Source: JBBRHQ01 sp963725315 | Lineage (GTDB): Bacteria; Actinomycetota; Thermoleophilia; Solirubrobacterales; 70-9 | Assembly: GCA_963725315.1 (NCBI GenBank) | Contig: CAVRYA010000010.1 | Span: 62,001-126,000, forward strand | Direction: 5' to 3' | DNA: 64,000 nucleotides | Part shown: in pieces, positions 9,001 through 15,638 of the stretch | How the letters are laid out: every line of letters begins with the position of its first letter | Position numbering within the stretch: the first letter of the stretch is position 1 | Translations under genes and position numbers: made by a program | The notes under the pieces: model-generated | The model's database searches: none | What the model was told of the DNA's origin: nothing | The model's input: only the letters and a program-made list of their open reading frames with translations

Positions 9001-9616
9001 TGGCCACCAGCGGCCGGCCGACCTCGCGGGCGAAGCGGACGATCCCCTCGTTCGCCTTGTCCTGATCGGCAATGCCGTTCTTCTGCACCTCGAAATAAAC
9101 CTGCTCTGCCCCGAAGGCCTGCAGGAGGTCGTCGAGGTGGGCGCGGGCGTCCTCGGGGCGGTCCTCGACCAGGCGCCGGCAGAAGCGCGACTGCAGGCAG
9201 CCGGTCAGCGCGATCACCCCCTCGGAATGGCGCGCGAGCAGCTCGATGTCGACGTTCGCCTTCCCCCTCGAGAAGCCCTCGAGGAAGCCGGCCGAGGTGA
9301 GCTCGACCAGGTTGCGGAAGCCGGCGTCGCTGGCGGCCAGCAGGGTGAGGTGGTTGCGCTCGTAGCGGACCTGCTGGGAGACCGCCCGGCGATCGTCGAC
9401 GAGGTAGGCCTCGAGCCCGATTATCGGCTTGATCCCGTGCTCGCGACAGCTCTTGTAAAGCTCCACGGCCCCGTTCATCACCCCGTGATCGGTGAGCCCG
9501 AGGGCGGGCATCCCCAGCTCCGCCGCGCGGGCGGCCATCGCGTCGATCTTGCAGGCGCCGTCGAGCAGCGAGTACTCGCTGTGGGCGTGCAGATGGGCAA
9601 CGGATGGGGCGCTCAC
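6095..9616 (-). CDS. dnaE: DNA polymerase III alpha subunit
   Basis: Catalytic subunit of the replicative polymerase, 1173 residues, a normal length for DnaE1. The N-terminal PHP domain starts HLHAHSEYSLLDGACKI; the palm carries the catalytic PDIDIDF motif near residue 400; helix-hairpin-helix segments follow; near residues 1000-1080 is an OB-fold (GSFVTVGGIVTECKKIRTKSG) that contacts single-stranded DNA. The PHP motif keeps several metal-binding His/Asp residues, so a proofreading role for this domain, as described in other bacteria, is possible but not shown. GTG start at 9616. No frame breaks are seen across 3.5 kb. Confidence 0.98.
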   Translation of the reverse strand: MSAPSVAHLHAHSEYSLLDGACKIDAMAARAAELGMPALGLTDHGVMNGAVELYKSCREHGIKPIIGLEAYLVDDRRAVSQQVRYERNHLTLLAASDAGFRNLVELTSAGFLEGFSRGKANVDIELLARHSEGVIALTGCLQSRFCRRLVEDRPEDARAHLDDLLQAFGAEQVYFEVQKNGIADQDKANEGIVRFAREVGRPLVATADVHYLRREDYDNHAALLCVQTKSTLEAPKLTFDTNEFFLKSGEEMAESFSEWPEAVPMTLEIAERCEVEIELGKLLLPRYPTEDGSEPEEMLRRIADEGLRGRYGDPAPAEARERMELELAVIEEMGFSSYFLIVWDFVRYAKQNGIAVGPGRGSAAGSIISFALNITDLDPLANDLLFERFLNPGRKSMPDIDIDFSVRGRERVIRYVAEKYGRESVAQIITFGTMAPRAATRDAARVLGYDYATGDRLAKLIPEPIMGRSPSFEECLKTGEGLRQTYDAEPDAKRILDVAKGLEGIVRNASIHAAAVVIADRPLQEIVPLQLAEDKSAPAGNGNGSGSGERSYKIVTQYSMKPIEEIGLLKMDFLGLRNLDVIEDAVEIIDRSRGIELNIAEIPMDDAATFEMLAAGDGTGVFQLESEGMREAMKKVRPSEFDDIVALVSLYRPGAMRYIPDYARGKANPASIRYPDDRLRPITEPTYGCVLYQEQLMEIAKRMASFSPAEADDLRKAIGKKNRELMATMESKFMEGMAASGTDRRLASDLWALNKAAADYSFNKSHAACYALIAYRTAYLKANFPAEYMAALISSVMNTKDKVPFFVNRCEEMGIEVLPPDVSSSDHGFVVSEKAIRFGLDAVKNVGHSAVEAILRAREDGPFSSIWDFCERVDARAVNKRAIECLIKCGALDSTNSSRKGMLEALPAAQAAGQKAQEDAQLGQGSIFDFGEAEGASRATVQRPPISAAEFDRRELLAMEKETLGTYLSSHPLSEVRDALRARVDCPISELASRQDGSFVTVGGIVTECKKIRTKSGSQMMFATLDDVEGQIEMLVFKADEAASASVIAPDAVVIVRGRVDHKERGETKLVVAEAERFEPDREEIERAAGSAAARRPSGPLTLRINAVDFGPNLVEELKSVFEHFQGDTEVLLEMETREGLRRLRFGDGYRVQPSSGLRAELDGLLGPGVMAA

Positions 9617-9705
9617 GGGCAGAGGCCGATCATGCCAAGCCGCTCAGATGCCACTCGCCCTGAGCAGCCGGTCTCCCCGCTATCTGCGGGCTTTCCATTT
9701 GGGGC

Positions 9706-9711
9706 TAGGAT
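9706..9711 (+). promoter_or_regulatory. -10-like hexamer before the SixA-like gene
   Basis: TAGGAT followed by six bases and GTG at 9718, with no Shine-Dalgarno sequence. Fits the leaderless pattern seen elsewhere in the window. Confidence 0.45.
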
Positions 9712-9717
9712 CGCCCC

Positions 9718-10160
9718 GTGATCTACCTCCTGCGCCATGGCGATGCCGAGGACGGCGACGGTGACGACGCCGCGCGGCGGTTGACCGCCAAGGGAGAGCG
9801 CCAGGCCCGGGACGCGGGCAGGGCGCTGGCCGCTCTCGGAGCCGAGATCGAGACCTGCCTCGCCTCGCCCCAAGGTGCGCGCCGCGGAGACAGCGCGGTT
9901 CGGCGTGCCAACCGCTCGGCGTCGACGTCGAGGAAACGGAGGATCTGCGCGGCGGGCCCTTCGACGCGCCGAGCCTGGCCGCCGGGCGGGGTGAGGTGCT
10001 GCTGGTCGGCCACGAGCCCGACTTCTCAGACGAGGTCGCTCGGCTCACCGGGGCGCGCCTGAAGCTGAAGAAGGGCGGCGTCGCGATCGTCGATGAGGGC
10101 GTGCTGAAGGCGCTGCTTCGACCCGCCGACCTGGCGGCGATCGCCGCCGATCCCGACTGA
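9718..10160 (+). pseudogene. SixA-like histidine phosphatase, broken by two frameshifts
   Basis: The start, MIYLLRHGDAEDGDGDD, has the RHG phosphohistidine motif of the SixA branch of the histidine phosphatase superfamily, which removes phosphate from histidine phosphotransfer proteins. The family-like reading continues LTAKGERQARDAGRAL and LASP in frame one, KVRAAETARF in a second frame, and from about 9912 GVDVEETEDLRGGPFD, LLVGHEPDFS (second catalytic His) and the C-terminus in a third. Removing one base in the CCCC run near 9873 and one G near 9905 restores 146 codons to the TGA at 10158. All catalytic segments survive, so sequence error is at least as likely as real decay. Confidence 0.75.
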
Positions 10161-10176
10161 GGTCGCCCCCGCCGAG

Positions 10177-10222
10177 CGTGGGACCTTTGAACCCCCATAT
10201 ACCGCGGTTGAAAGGTCCCACG
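10177..10222. repeat. perfect 12 bp inverted repeat between convergent genes
   Basis: CGTGGGACCTTT (10177-10188) and AAAGGTCCCACG (10211-10222) are exact reverse complements; after one mismatch four more pairs (AACC/GGTT) extend the stem, leaving a 12-base loop. It occupies the 90-base gap between the convergent SixA-like and Rpf-like genes. There is no T-run, so intrinsic termination on the classic model is weak, but position and symmetry fit a shared transcript end. It contains GGGACC-type sequence like the palindrome at 233-299. Confidence 0.7.
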
Positions 10223-10250
10223 TCGGTGGTGGGAGGTCGGGGCGGGAGGC

Positions 10251-11348
10251 TCAGCCGGCGCAGACCCAGGCGCCGGAGCCGGAGTCGGCCCAGATCTGGG
10301 CGGCGATCTGGTCCTGCTGCGCCTTGCTGCCGTCCTCGGGGTTGCCCGTTCCGCCGTAGAGGGCCCAGGTCGAGGGCAGGATCTGGTAGGCGCCGCCGGC
10401 GCCGCTCGAGGGGTTGACGGCGCCGTAGTTGCCGCCGGACTCGCAGGCGACGATGTAGGAGGGGATCGAGTAGGGCCCGCCCAGCCACTTGTCGACCTCC
10501 TGCTGGGCGCTCTGCTGGCTCGCGTCGCTCTCGGCGGCAGCCTGCGCGGCCTGGGCAGCCTGCGCGGCCTGGGCCGCCTGCGCGGCCTGGGCCGCGGCGG
10601 CGGCCTGGGCGGCCTCGATGTCACTGACCCAGCTGCCGATGTTCGACTTCAGGGTGGCGAGGCTCGCCGCTCGCGAGGAGGCGATCGACTGGTACTGGAC
10701 GGCGGTCGACTCGGCCCGGGCGCGGATCGCCGAGATCTGCGAGCGCGCGGCCTCGAGCCGGGCGTTGTAGGCGTCGACGCGGGCCTTCGTCCGCTTCACC
10801 GCCTCCAGCTCGCGGTGGACGGCGTTGCGGACCTGACGCACCCGCGCGGCCAGGCTGGTGTCGGAGTCCTCGATCATCTTCATGTAGTCGCTGCGGGTGG
10901 CGAGGTCGTCGAAGCCGTCGGCACTGAGGATCAGCTCGGTCGCGTCCGGAACGCCGCTCTCATAGATCGCGACCAGGCGCCTGGCGAGGGCGGCGCGGGC
11001 CCGGCGCAGGCGGCGCTTCTCGGCTGCCAGCCGGCGCTGCGAACGCCTCACCGCGACTGTGAGCTCGGCGGCGCGCTCCTGGCCGGCGGCGAGCAGCGAT
11101 GAGACCTGCTCCTCGCGGGCGGCGGCGGCCGCAGCCTGCTGCTGGGCGGCGGCCATCTGGGCCTGGCTGGCCTGCAGGTCGGCGGCCAGCGCCTGCGCCT
11201 GGGAGCGGGCACCGGCGACCTTGGCCTCCAGCGCCCCGACGTCGGCAGCGGAGGCGCCGGGTGCCGGGATCAGCAGCGCGAGCATCGCGACCGGCAGCGC
11301 GGCGGCGAGCCGGCTGCAGCGGCGAATGGTTCTCGATCTGGACGGCAC
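10251..11348 (-). CDS. secreted coiled-coil protein with Rpf-like (transglycosylase-like) domain
   Basis: Predicted exported cell-wall hydrolase, 365 residues. Residues 1-34 form a signal peptide (basic start, LLIPAPGASAA). Residues about 35-245 are a long coiled coil resembling the N-termini of PcsB/CwlO-type hydrolases. A stretch of AQAAQA repeats (about 246-275) acts as a linker. Residues about 290-365 resemble the resuscitation-promoting-factor/transglycosylase-like domain: ACESGGNYGAVNPSSGAGG, then AYQILPSTW, with the putative catalytic Glu at 303. It should cleave or remodel peptidoglycan during growth or exit from dormancy. GTG start at 11348 is fixed by AAGGAGG at 11354-11360, which lies against the end of a c-di-AMP riboswitch. 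Confidence 0.9.
   Translation of the reverse strand: MPSRSRTIRRCSRLAAALPVAMLALLIPAPGASAADVGALEAKVAGARSQAQALAADLQASQAQMAAAQQQAAAAAAREEQVSSLLAAGQERAAELTVAVRRSQRRLAAEKRRLRRARAALARRLVAIYESGVPDATELILSADGFDDLATRSDYMKMIEDSDTSLAARVRQVRNAVHRELEAVKRTKARVDAYNARLEAARSQISAIRARAESTAVQYQSIASSRAASLATLKSNIGSWVSDIEAAQAAAAAQAAQAAQAAQAAQAAQAAAESDASQQSAQQEVDKWLGGPYSIPSYIVACESGGNYGAVNPSSGAGGAYQILPSTWALYGGTGNPEDGSKAQQDQIAAQIWADSGSGAWVCAG
10540..10593 (-). repeat. 18-base tandem repeat encoding Ala/Gln linker
   Basis: Three back-to-back 18-base units (GCCTGCGCGGCCTGGGCM on the plus strand), differing only in the last base, inside the Rpf-like gene. They encode alternating AQA units on the minus strand. Such an array can change length by slippage, so this linker may vary between strains. 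Confidence 0.8.
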
Positions 11349-11354
11349 GCGTAC

Positions 11355-11500
11355 CTCCTTCGGTCGCCTGCGGGGTTAGCTGTCGGGCTCGCGCCGAAGG
11401 AGTGGCGCTACGCGGCTGAGTGGCGATTCGCCCCTGCGGCCCCGCCACATGGGTCAGGGCCGCTCCGGTTCCCCCGCTCCCCCTCAGCGTTCGAGGGGGA
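11355..11500 (-). ncRNA. c-di-AMP riboswitch (ydaO/yuaA class)
   Basis: Read on the minus strand, the leader carries the conserved ydaO-yuaA blocks in the right order: a GGGGGAACC segment, GGGGCGAATCG further on (consensus GGGGUGAAUC), and near the 3' end CCGACAGCTAACCCCGCAGG (consensus CCGACAGCUAACCUCGUAGG). The outer P1 helix can form between TCG/CGC near 11492-11487 and GCG/CGA near 11367-11361. The 3' strand runs straight into the AAGGAGG ribosome binding site of the Rpf-like gene, so ligand binding could hide that site. Members of this class are usually OFF switches for c-di-AMP and often precede cell-wall hydrolase genes in actinobacteria; that agrees with the gene found here. Confidence 0.88.
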
Positions 11501-11624
11501 TTAGGCAGTCAGTTGCTTGCGGCAAGCTATCTAAAATGTGAGGAAACGCTAACAGGTTGTCCATAAGACGCAACAGATATTGCGCTCTGGGCTGGCCGGC
11601 GGCTCAGGACCGTGCGGGCAGACG
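11501..11624. other. upstream region of the riboswitch
   Basis: No gene is visible. On the minus strand an AT-richer stretch with TTTTAGATAG near 11528-11536 is a reasonable -10 region for the riboswitch transcript, about 30 bases before the aptamer. No clear -35 is seen. The rest up to 11624 shows nothing that I can name. Confidence 0.35.
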
Positions 11625-11692
11625 GGAATCACCTGCGGCGGCTGCGCCGCCTGACATGCCTCTGCCGGCGTCATGTGGACCGCGCCGGCAAA
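11625..11692 (-). repeat. dispersed ~65 bp repeat, copy B
   Basis: Inverted partner of 6034-6095. Read on the minus strand it begins TTGCCGGCGCGGT, then a variable loop, ACGCCGGCAGAGGCATGTCA and GGCGGCGCAGCCGCCGCA. Both copies begin with the same GCCGGCGC hairpin. It starts just after the stop codon of the small membrane gene at 11697-11855. Confidence 0.65.
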
Positions 11693-11696
11693 AACA

Positions 11697-11855
11697 TCAC
11701 CCCTCGGGCGCCTCCCCACGCGTGGCGAGGAGGTAGCCGCCGAGCAGCGCGGCCGCGATGCCGACGCCGGCCGCGACCCGCAGCTGGCGCCCATATCGCA
11801 TCCTGACCATGAGGACGACCCCCTTGACAGCAGCCCTGCCGATCAACTCGTACAT
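11697..11855 (-). CDS. 52-residue single-span membrane protein coupled to argG
   Basis: Begins MYELIGRAAVKGVVLMVRM and contains a hydrophobic, Ala/Gly/Leu-rich span (about residues 26-44) followed by ATRGEAPEG and a stop. The basic stretch before the span suggests an N-in topology. Its ATG shares one base with the argG stop codon (TGATG), so it is probably translated by coupling to argG. The function is unknown. It could be an accessory peptide of the argG operon or simply a co-transcribed membrane protein. Confidence 0.65.
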   Translation of the reverse strand: MYELIGRAAVKGVVLMVRMRYGRQLRVAAGVGIAAALLGGYLLATRGEAPEG

Positions 11856-13144
11856 CAGGTGCCCTCCTCGCTCTCGCCGCGTTGCCTGATCCTACGGGCC
11901 ATCCTGCTCTGCAGGGTGAAGATCTCGATGAACCCCGGGCTGGCCGACTCGGAGAACTCGCCCCCGGACTCGCCGAAGCCGGCCAGCGATCGGTCATACA
12001 GGGCGAAGGGCGAAGAACGGGCGACCGGCGTCACCGACCCCTTGAAGAGCTTCATCGTGATCTCGCCGGTGACGTGCCGGTTGGCCGAGCGCATGTAGGC
12101 GTCGAGGTCCTCGCGCAGCGGCTCGTGCCAGAGCCCCGAGTAGCAGAGGTAGGCCCAATGACGGTCGAGGCCCCCCTTGAAGTTGTTCTGGTGGATCGTC
12201 GAGACGAGCTTCTCGAGCTCCTGGTGCGCGGCGAGGATGATCGCCGCGGCTGGGACCTCGTAGAGGTCGCGGATCTTCAGCCCGATGATCCGGTCCTCGA
12301 TGTGGTCGACGATGCCGACGCCATGGCGCCCCCCCGTGGCCGCGGCGCGCTCGAGCAACTCGACCAGCCCCAGGGGCTCCCCGTCGATCGAGGCCGGCCG
12401 CCCCGCCTCGAAGCCGACCGTGACCGTCTCCGCCTCGTCCGGCGCCTCCTCGGGCCGGGTGACGAGCTGGAACGCCTCGGGGGAAGGCGCGGACTCCAGG
12501 TCCTCGATCTCCAGCCCTTCCGAGGAGCGTCCCCAGAGGTTGTCGTCGATCGAGTAGGGAGCGGCCTCGGCGCCGCCCTTGATCGGAATCCCGTGCTGGC
12601 GGGCGTAGGCGATCTCCTCCTCCCGACCCATCCGCCACTGGCGCACCGGAGCGATCACCTTGAGCTCGGGGTCGAGGGTCGCGACGGACGCCTCGAGGCG
12701 CACCTGGTCGTTGCCCTTGCCGGTGCAGCCGTGAGCGATCGTGTCGCAACCGGTCCGCCGCGCCGTCTCCACTCCCAGCCTCGCGATCAGGGGGCGGCCC
12801 AGGGCGGTGAACAGCGGGTAGCCGCCCCCGTAGAGGCCGTTGGCAAGGATCGCCGGCAGTACATAGTCCTCGGCGAACTCCTCGCGAGCGTCGATCACCA
12901 CGCTGTCCACGGCGCCGAGATCGCGGGCCTTGGCCGTGACCACCTCGTAGTCCTCGTCGGGCTGGCCGAGGTTGATCGTCAGGGTGACAATCTCGGCCTC
13001 GTAGGTCTCCTGGATCCAGCGCAGCATCACGCTCGTGTCGAGGCCCCCTGAGTAGAGCAGCAACACGCGGCCGATCCGCTCGGGGTCGGCCTCGTATGAG
13101 GCGGTGCGGTGGTGCCCCGCGAGCGGCGATCCGCTCTCTGTCAT
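11855..13144 (-). CDS. argG: argininosuccinate synthase
   Basis: Joins citrulline and aspartate with ATP to form argininosuccinate, the seventh step of arginine synthesis. The 429-residue protein has the N-type PP-loop VLLLYSGGLDTSVML near residue 27, then AHGCTGKGNDQVR, the citrulline/aspartate-binding ISIDDNLWGR-type segment (YSIDDNLWGRSSEG) and KIRDLYEVPAA. About 25 residues precede the core domain. It stands apart from the argCJBD cluster at 35-39.5 kb; argF, argH and argR are not in the window. Confidence 0.97.
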   Translation of the reverse strand: MTESGSPLAGHHRTASYEADPERIGRVLLLYSGGLDTSVMLRWIQETYEAEIVTLTINLGQPDEDYEVVTAKARDLGAVDSVVIDAREEFAEDYVLPAILANGLYGGGYPLFTALGRPLIARLGVETARRTGCDTIAHGCTGKGNDQVRLEASVATLDPELKVIAPVRQWRMGREEEIAYARQHGIPIKGGAEAAPYSIDDNLWGRSSEGLEIEDLESAPSPEAFQLVTRPEEAPDEAETVTVGFEAGRPASIDGEPLGLVELLERAAATGGRHGVGIVDHIEDRIIGLKIRDLYEVPAAAIILAAHQELEKLVSTIHQNNFKGGLDRHWAYLCYSGLWHEPLREDLDAYMRSANRHVTGEITMKLFKGSVTPVARSSPFALYDRSLAGFGESGGEFSESASPGFIEIFTLQSRMARRIRQRGESEEGT

Positions 13145-13210
13145 CTCGGCCTCGGCATCGGGGCGCCGAAGTCTGCCACGCGAGCGGCGCGGGACGGTGG
13201 CCGGCGCTGT

Positions 13211-13216
13211 CAGACT
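13211..13216 (+). promoter_or_regulatory. -10-like hexamer before the sortase gene
   Basis: CAGACT, one base from TAGACT, ends 8 bases before the ATG at 13225. Supports that start and a leaderless message. Confidence 0.4.
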
Positions 13217-13224
13217 GCTCGCCG

Positions 13225-13899
13225 ATGAGGCGGATCGGTCACATCCTCGCCATCGCCCTGATCACCGCCGGCCTGGTCGTCCTGGCCGATGTCGGCCTCA
13301 CCCTCGCCTACAAGGAGCCGGTGTCCTCGATCTACGGGGAGATCCAGCAGGATCAGGCCGCCGACCAGCTCTCCGAGCTCGAGTCCCGCTACCCGACCGC
13401 GGCCGATCGCCGCGCGATCAGCGGGGTCAGGGAACTGAGGGCCAGGGCCGCGATCCTCGCCCGCCGCTTCGGTCGCCAGGTCGACACCGGGGACGCGATC
13501 GGCAGGATCATCGCCCCCGACATGGATGGCCTCAACGCCGTCGTCGTCGAGGGCACCGACACCTCCAGCCTTCGCAAGGGGCCGGGACACTACGCCGACA
13601 CGCCATTCCCGGGCGAGCGCGGGACGGTCGGGATCGCCGGTCACCGGACCACCTACCTCGCCCCCTTCCGCCACATCGACTCGATGAAGCGAGGCGACCC
13701 GGTGACCCTGGAGATGCCCTACGCGACCTTCGTCTACCGGGTCCAGCGCTCCGAGATCGTCGATCCCGGCGACGTCGACGTGGTCGAGCCGGTCGGGTAC
13801 GAGCGCCTCGTCCTCAGCGCCTGCCACCCCCTCTACAGCGCCGCCCAGCGCTACATCATCTTCGCCCGGCTGAGCCGCATCGCCCCGCCGGCCGACTGA
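13225..13899 (+). CDS. srtE: sortase (class E-like)
   Basis: Membrane-anchored transpeptidase of 224 residues that should cut an LPxTG-type signal and join the protein to the cell wall. Residues 1-30 contain the N-terminal membrane anchor (IGHILAIALITAGLVVLADV). Catalytic residues are readable: His140 in GIAGHRTTY, Cys200 in VLSACHPLYS and Arg209 in AAQRYIIFARL. The TLSACHP-like motif is the style of class E/F actinobacterial sortases; the class is inferred, so the symbol is tentative. A plausible substrate with LPFTG lies 1.7 kb away at 15639-15947. ATG at 13225 is chosen because an anchor follows at once. Confidence 0.88.
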   Translation: MRRIGHILAIALITAGLVVLADVGLTLAYKEPVSSIYGEIQQDQAADQLSELESRYPTAADRRAISGVRELRARAAILARRFGRQVDTGDAIGRIIAPDMDGLNAVVVEGTDTSSLRKGPGHYADTPFPGERGTVGIAGHRTTYLAPFRHIDSMKRGDPVTLEMPYATFVYRVQRSEIVDPGDVDVVEPVGYERLVLSACHPLYSAAQRYIIFARLSRIAPPAD

Positions 13900-13913
13900 G
13901 CGGACTGCGATGC

Positions 13914-14309
13914 CTAGGGGGCGGCCACTCCGCCGCTGCCGCCACCACCGCCGCCGCCTGCGCCGGTCCCGCCGCTGCTCGGGGTGGTCGGGGTCGTCGT
14001 CGGGGTTGTGGTCGGCGTGGTCGTGGTCGTCGTCGTGGGGGTCGTGGTCGGAGCAGTCGTGGTCGTCGGCTCGGTGGTGGTCGGCTCCGTGGTCGTCGGC
14101 TCCGTCGTCGGCGTCGTGGCGGTGGTCGCCGTCGTCCCATCGCCGCCCCCGTCGCTGGCGATCACGACCACCGCGACGATCAGCCCGACGATGACGGCAA
14201 TCAGGGCGGCCACCAGAAGTCGCATGTTGCCGTGCGGGCGCCCGTCGCCCCCGCCGCCCTGCCCACCGCCGTCGCCGGGCCCCATGATCCGGGTCGGGTC
14301 GTCGTGCAT
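13914..14309 (-). CDS. membrane-anchored Thr/Pro-rich stalk protein
   Basis: A 131-residue protein: a Gly/Asp-rich cytoplasmic start (about 1-28), one strong transmembrane helix (LLVAALIAVIVGLIVAVVVI, about 31-51), then an extracellular tail of about 55 residues made almost only of Thr, Pro and Glu (TTTEP/TTTPT units), ending in a Gly-rich segment. Such mucin-like tails are commonly O-glycosylated or span the wall; that is inference. Its ATG overlaps the stop of the next upstream gene (TAATG at 14309-14311 on the minus strand), so it is translationally coupled to the coiled-coil gene. Function unknown. Confidence 0.75.
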   Translation of the reverse strand: MHDDPTRIMGPGDGGGQGGGGDGRPHGNMRLLVAALIAVIVGLIVAVVVIASDGGGDGTTATTATTPTTEPTTTEPTTTEPTTTTAPTTTPTTTTTTTPTTTPTTTPTTPSSGGTGAGGGGGGGSGGVAAP

Positions 14310-14948
14310 TACTCCTCCGGGCCGAGGATCGCGTCGACGACCTGCGAGGTGTCCTCGACGCCCAGCTCGTTTCGCAGCCGCGCCTCGATCTCGCCGCGAC
14401 TGCTCCCCGAGAGCGCCATCTGCGTGACCAGCAGGCGCGTCCCGACGGAGCGGGGCGGCTGGGAGCGGGACGAGCCCGGCTTCGGCGCGCCCACCGGCTT
14501 CAGGCGGGAGAGCTGGGGAGGCGGCCCGACCACCTCCGCCTCCGGCGGCGGGGGCTCTTCCGGTCCGGGCTCGGTGGGCGGCGGCGAAACCTCATCCGGT
14601 TCCACGTGGCCCTCGCCCTCGAGGGAGACCACCTCGGCGTTCGCTTCCTCGAAGGCCGAGATCAGGCTGCCTGCCTGACGCTTCAGCGCCTCGGCCTGCT
14701 CGACCAGGTCATCGGTCAGCTCGGTGATCGCCCGGATCCTCTCGGCCGCGACCCGATCCGCCCGCGTGCGCGCCCCCTGGAGATGCTCCTTGGCCTGCGC
14801 CTCGGCGTCGTCGATCACCCCGGCGGCGGCCTTCTCGACCGCGTCGATGATCACCGCCAAGCCGCTCGGCCGCGTTCTGGGCCATGGGCCCGGGGTTCTC
14901 CGGGGCGGCGTCGCCCCCGGATGAGGGGGTTTTCGGCTGTTCGTTCAT
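14309..14948 (-). CDS. coiled-coil protein A with GSSR-type C-terminal domain (apparent frameshift)
   Basis: The intact reading from TTG at 14860 gives 183 residues, but the real start is more likely ATG at 14948 (MNEQPKTPSSGG), which parallels the start of paralogue B (MDEQLKPPASKG); one extra base near 14862 separates the two frames, and its removal gives 212 residues. Layout: polar N-terminus, a coiled coil of about 60 residues (VIIDAVEKAAAGVIDDAEAQ onward), a Pro/Glu-rich linker, and a C-terminal domain GTRLLVTQMALSGSSRGEIE then ARLRNELGVED and DAILG. No signal peptide, so probably cytoplasmic. The domain looks like a small helical, possibly helix-turn-helix unit; I do not recognise it as a named family. 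Confidence 0.7.
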
Positions 14949-15047
14949 CTCGTCGCTCGCCGGATCGGGCTGCGGGGGCCCTCGACTGAGAACGCAGTGC
15001 GGCGTCCGGCGCTTCCAGCCGATCGAAGGCCGGCTGGGTCGGCGCGC

Positions 15048-15536
15048 CTAACCGGACTGCCCCCGCTCGCCGAGGATCCCGTCCAGCATCGACTCGGGCT
15101 GCTCGATGTGAAACTCGTCGCGGAGCCGGTTCTCGATCTCCTCCCTGCTGCTGCCGGCGACCGACATCTGCGTCGCCAGCAGCCTGGCCCCTGCCGAGAG
15201 ACCGTTCTCCTCTCCCTCCTCCCCACCGCCGGTCTCTGCCATCGCCATCGCCCGCCCCTGGCGGGTGGCGTCAGGGGGCGCTGGGGGTAGCTGCTGCTGG
15301 ATCTCGGCCTTTGTCTCCTCCAGCGAGGAGATCAATTCCTCCGATTCGATCCGGATCTCCGAGGCGCGCTTGGCCAGCAATGCTGCCGATTCGGCGATCT
15401 CGGTCGCCGAGCGCTCGGCGGCGTCGATCATCACCTGGATCCGCCCGATCGCGCTGAGGCTCGACTGCGCGGAAACGGGCTTCGGAGGCCTACCGGTCTC
15501 GCCCTTGCTCGCCGGGGGTTTGAGTTGCTCGTCCAT
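15048..15536 (-). CDS. coiled-coil protein B, paralogue of A
   Basis: A 162-residue protein with the same plan as its neighbour: polar start MDEQLKPPASKG, coiled coil from about residue 30 to 85 (IGRIQVMIDAAERSATEIAE, later EELISSLEETKAEI), Pro/Ala linker, and the C-terminal domain GARLLATQMSVAGSSREEIE, then NRLRDEFHIEQ and DGILG. The two C-terminal domains share RLL-TQM----GSSR-EIE-RLR-E and D-ILG, so the pair arose by duplication. About 100 bases separate it from A, and it is probably in the same minus-strand transcript as the LPFTG gene upstream. Function unknown. Confidence 0.78.
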   Translation of the reverse strand: MDEQLKPPASKGETGRPPKPVSAQSSLSAIGRIQVMIDAAERSATEIAESAALLAKRASEIRIESEELISSLEETKAEIQQQLPPAPPDATRQGRAMAMAETGGGEEGEENGLSAGARLLATQMSVAGSSREEIENRLRDEFHIEQPESMLDGILGERGQSG

Positions 15537-15638
15537 CTCGATTCGGGATGCGATTCGGCTTTCTTCGCCGCACAGCGAAGCGAACCTTCACCCCAAGTCT
15601 AGGTCAGGCCACGGTGAGCGATGCACGCGGCGCGGCGC

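Noticed and set aside
6431..9721. A 1096-codon plus-strand open frame opposite dnaE
   Set aside because: It is the antisense shadow of a high-GC gene (third-position GC bias) with low-complexity translation and no family features; dnaE is certain.
13984..14140. Repeated GTCGTGGTCG-like DNA resembling an array
   Set aside because: It is the coding sequence of the Thr/Pro tail, with irregular short units and no spacers; not CRISPR.
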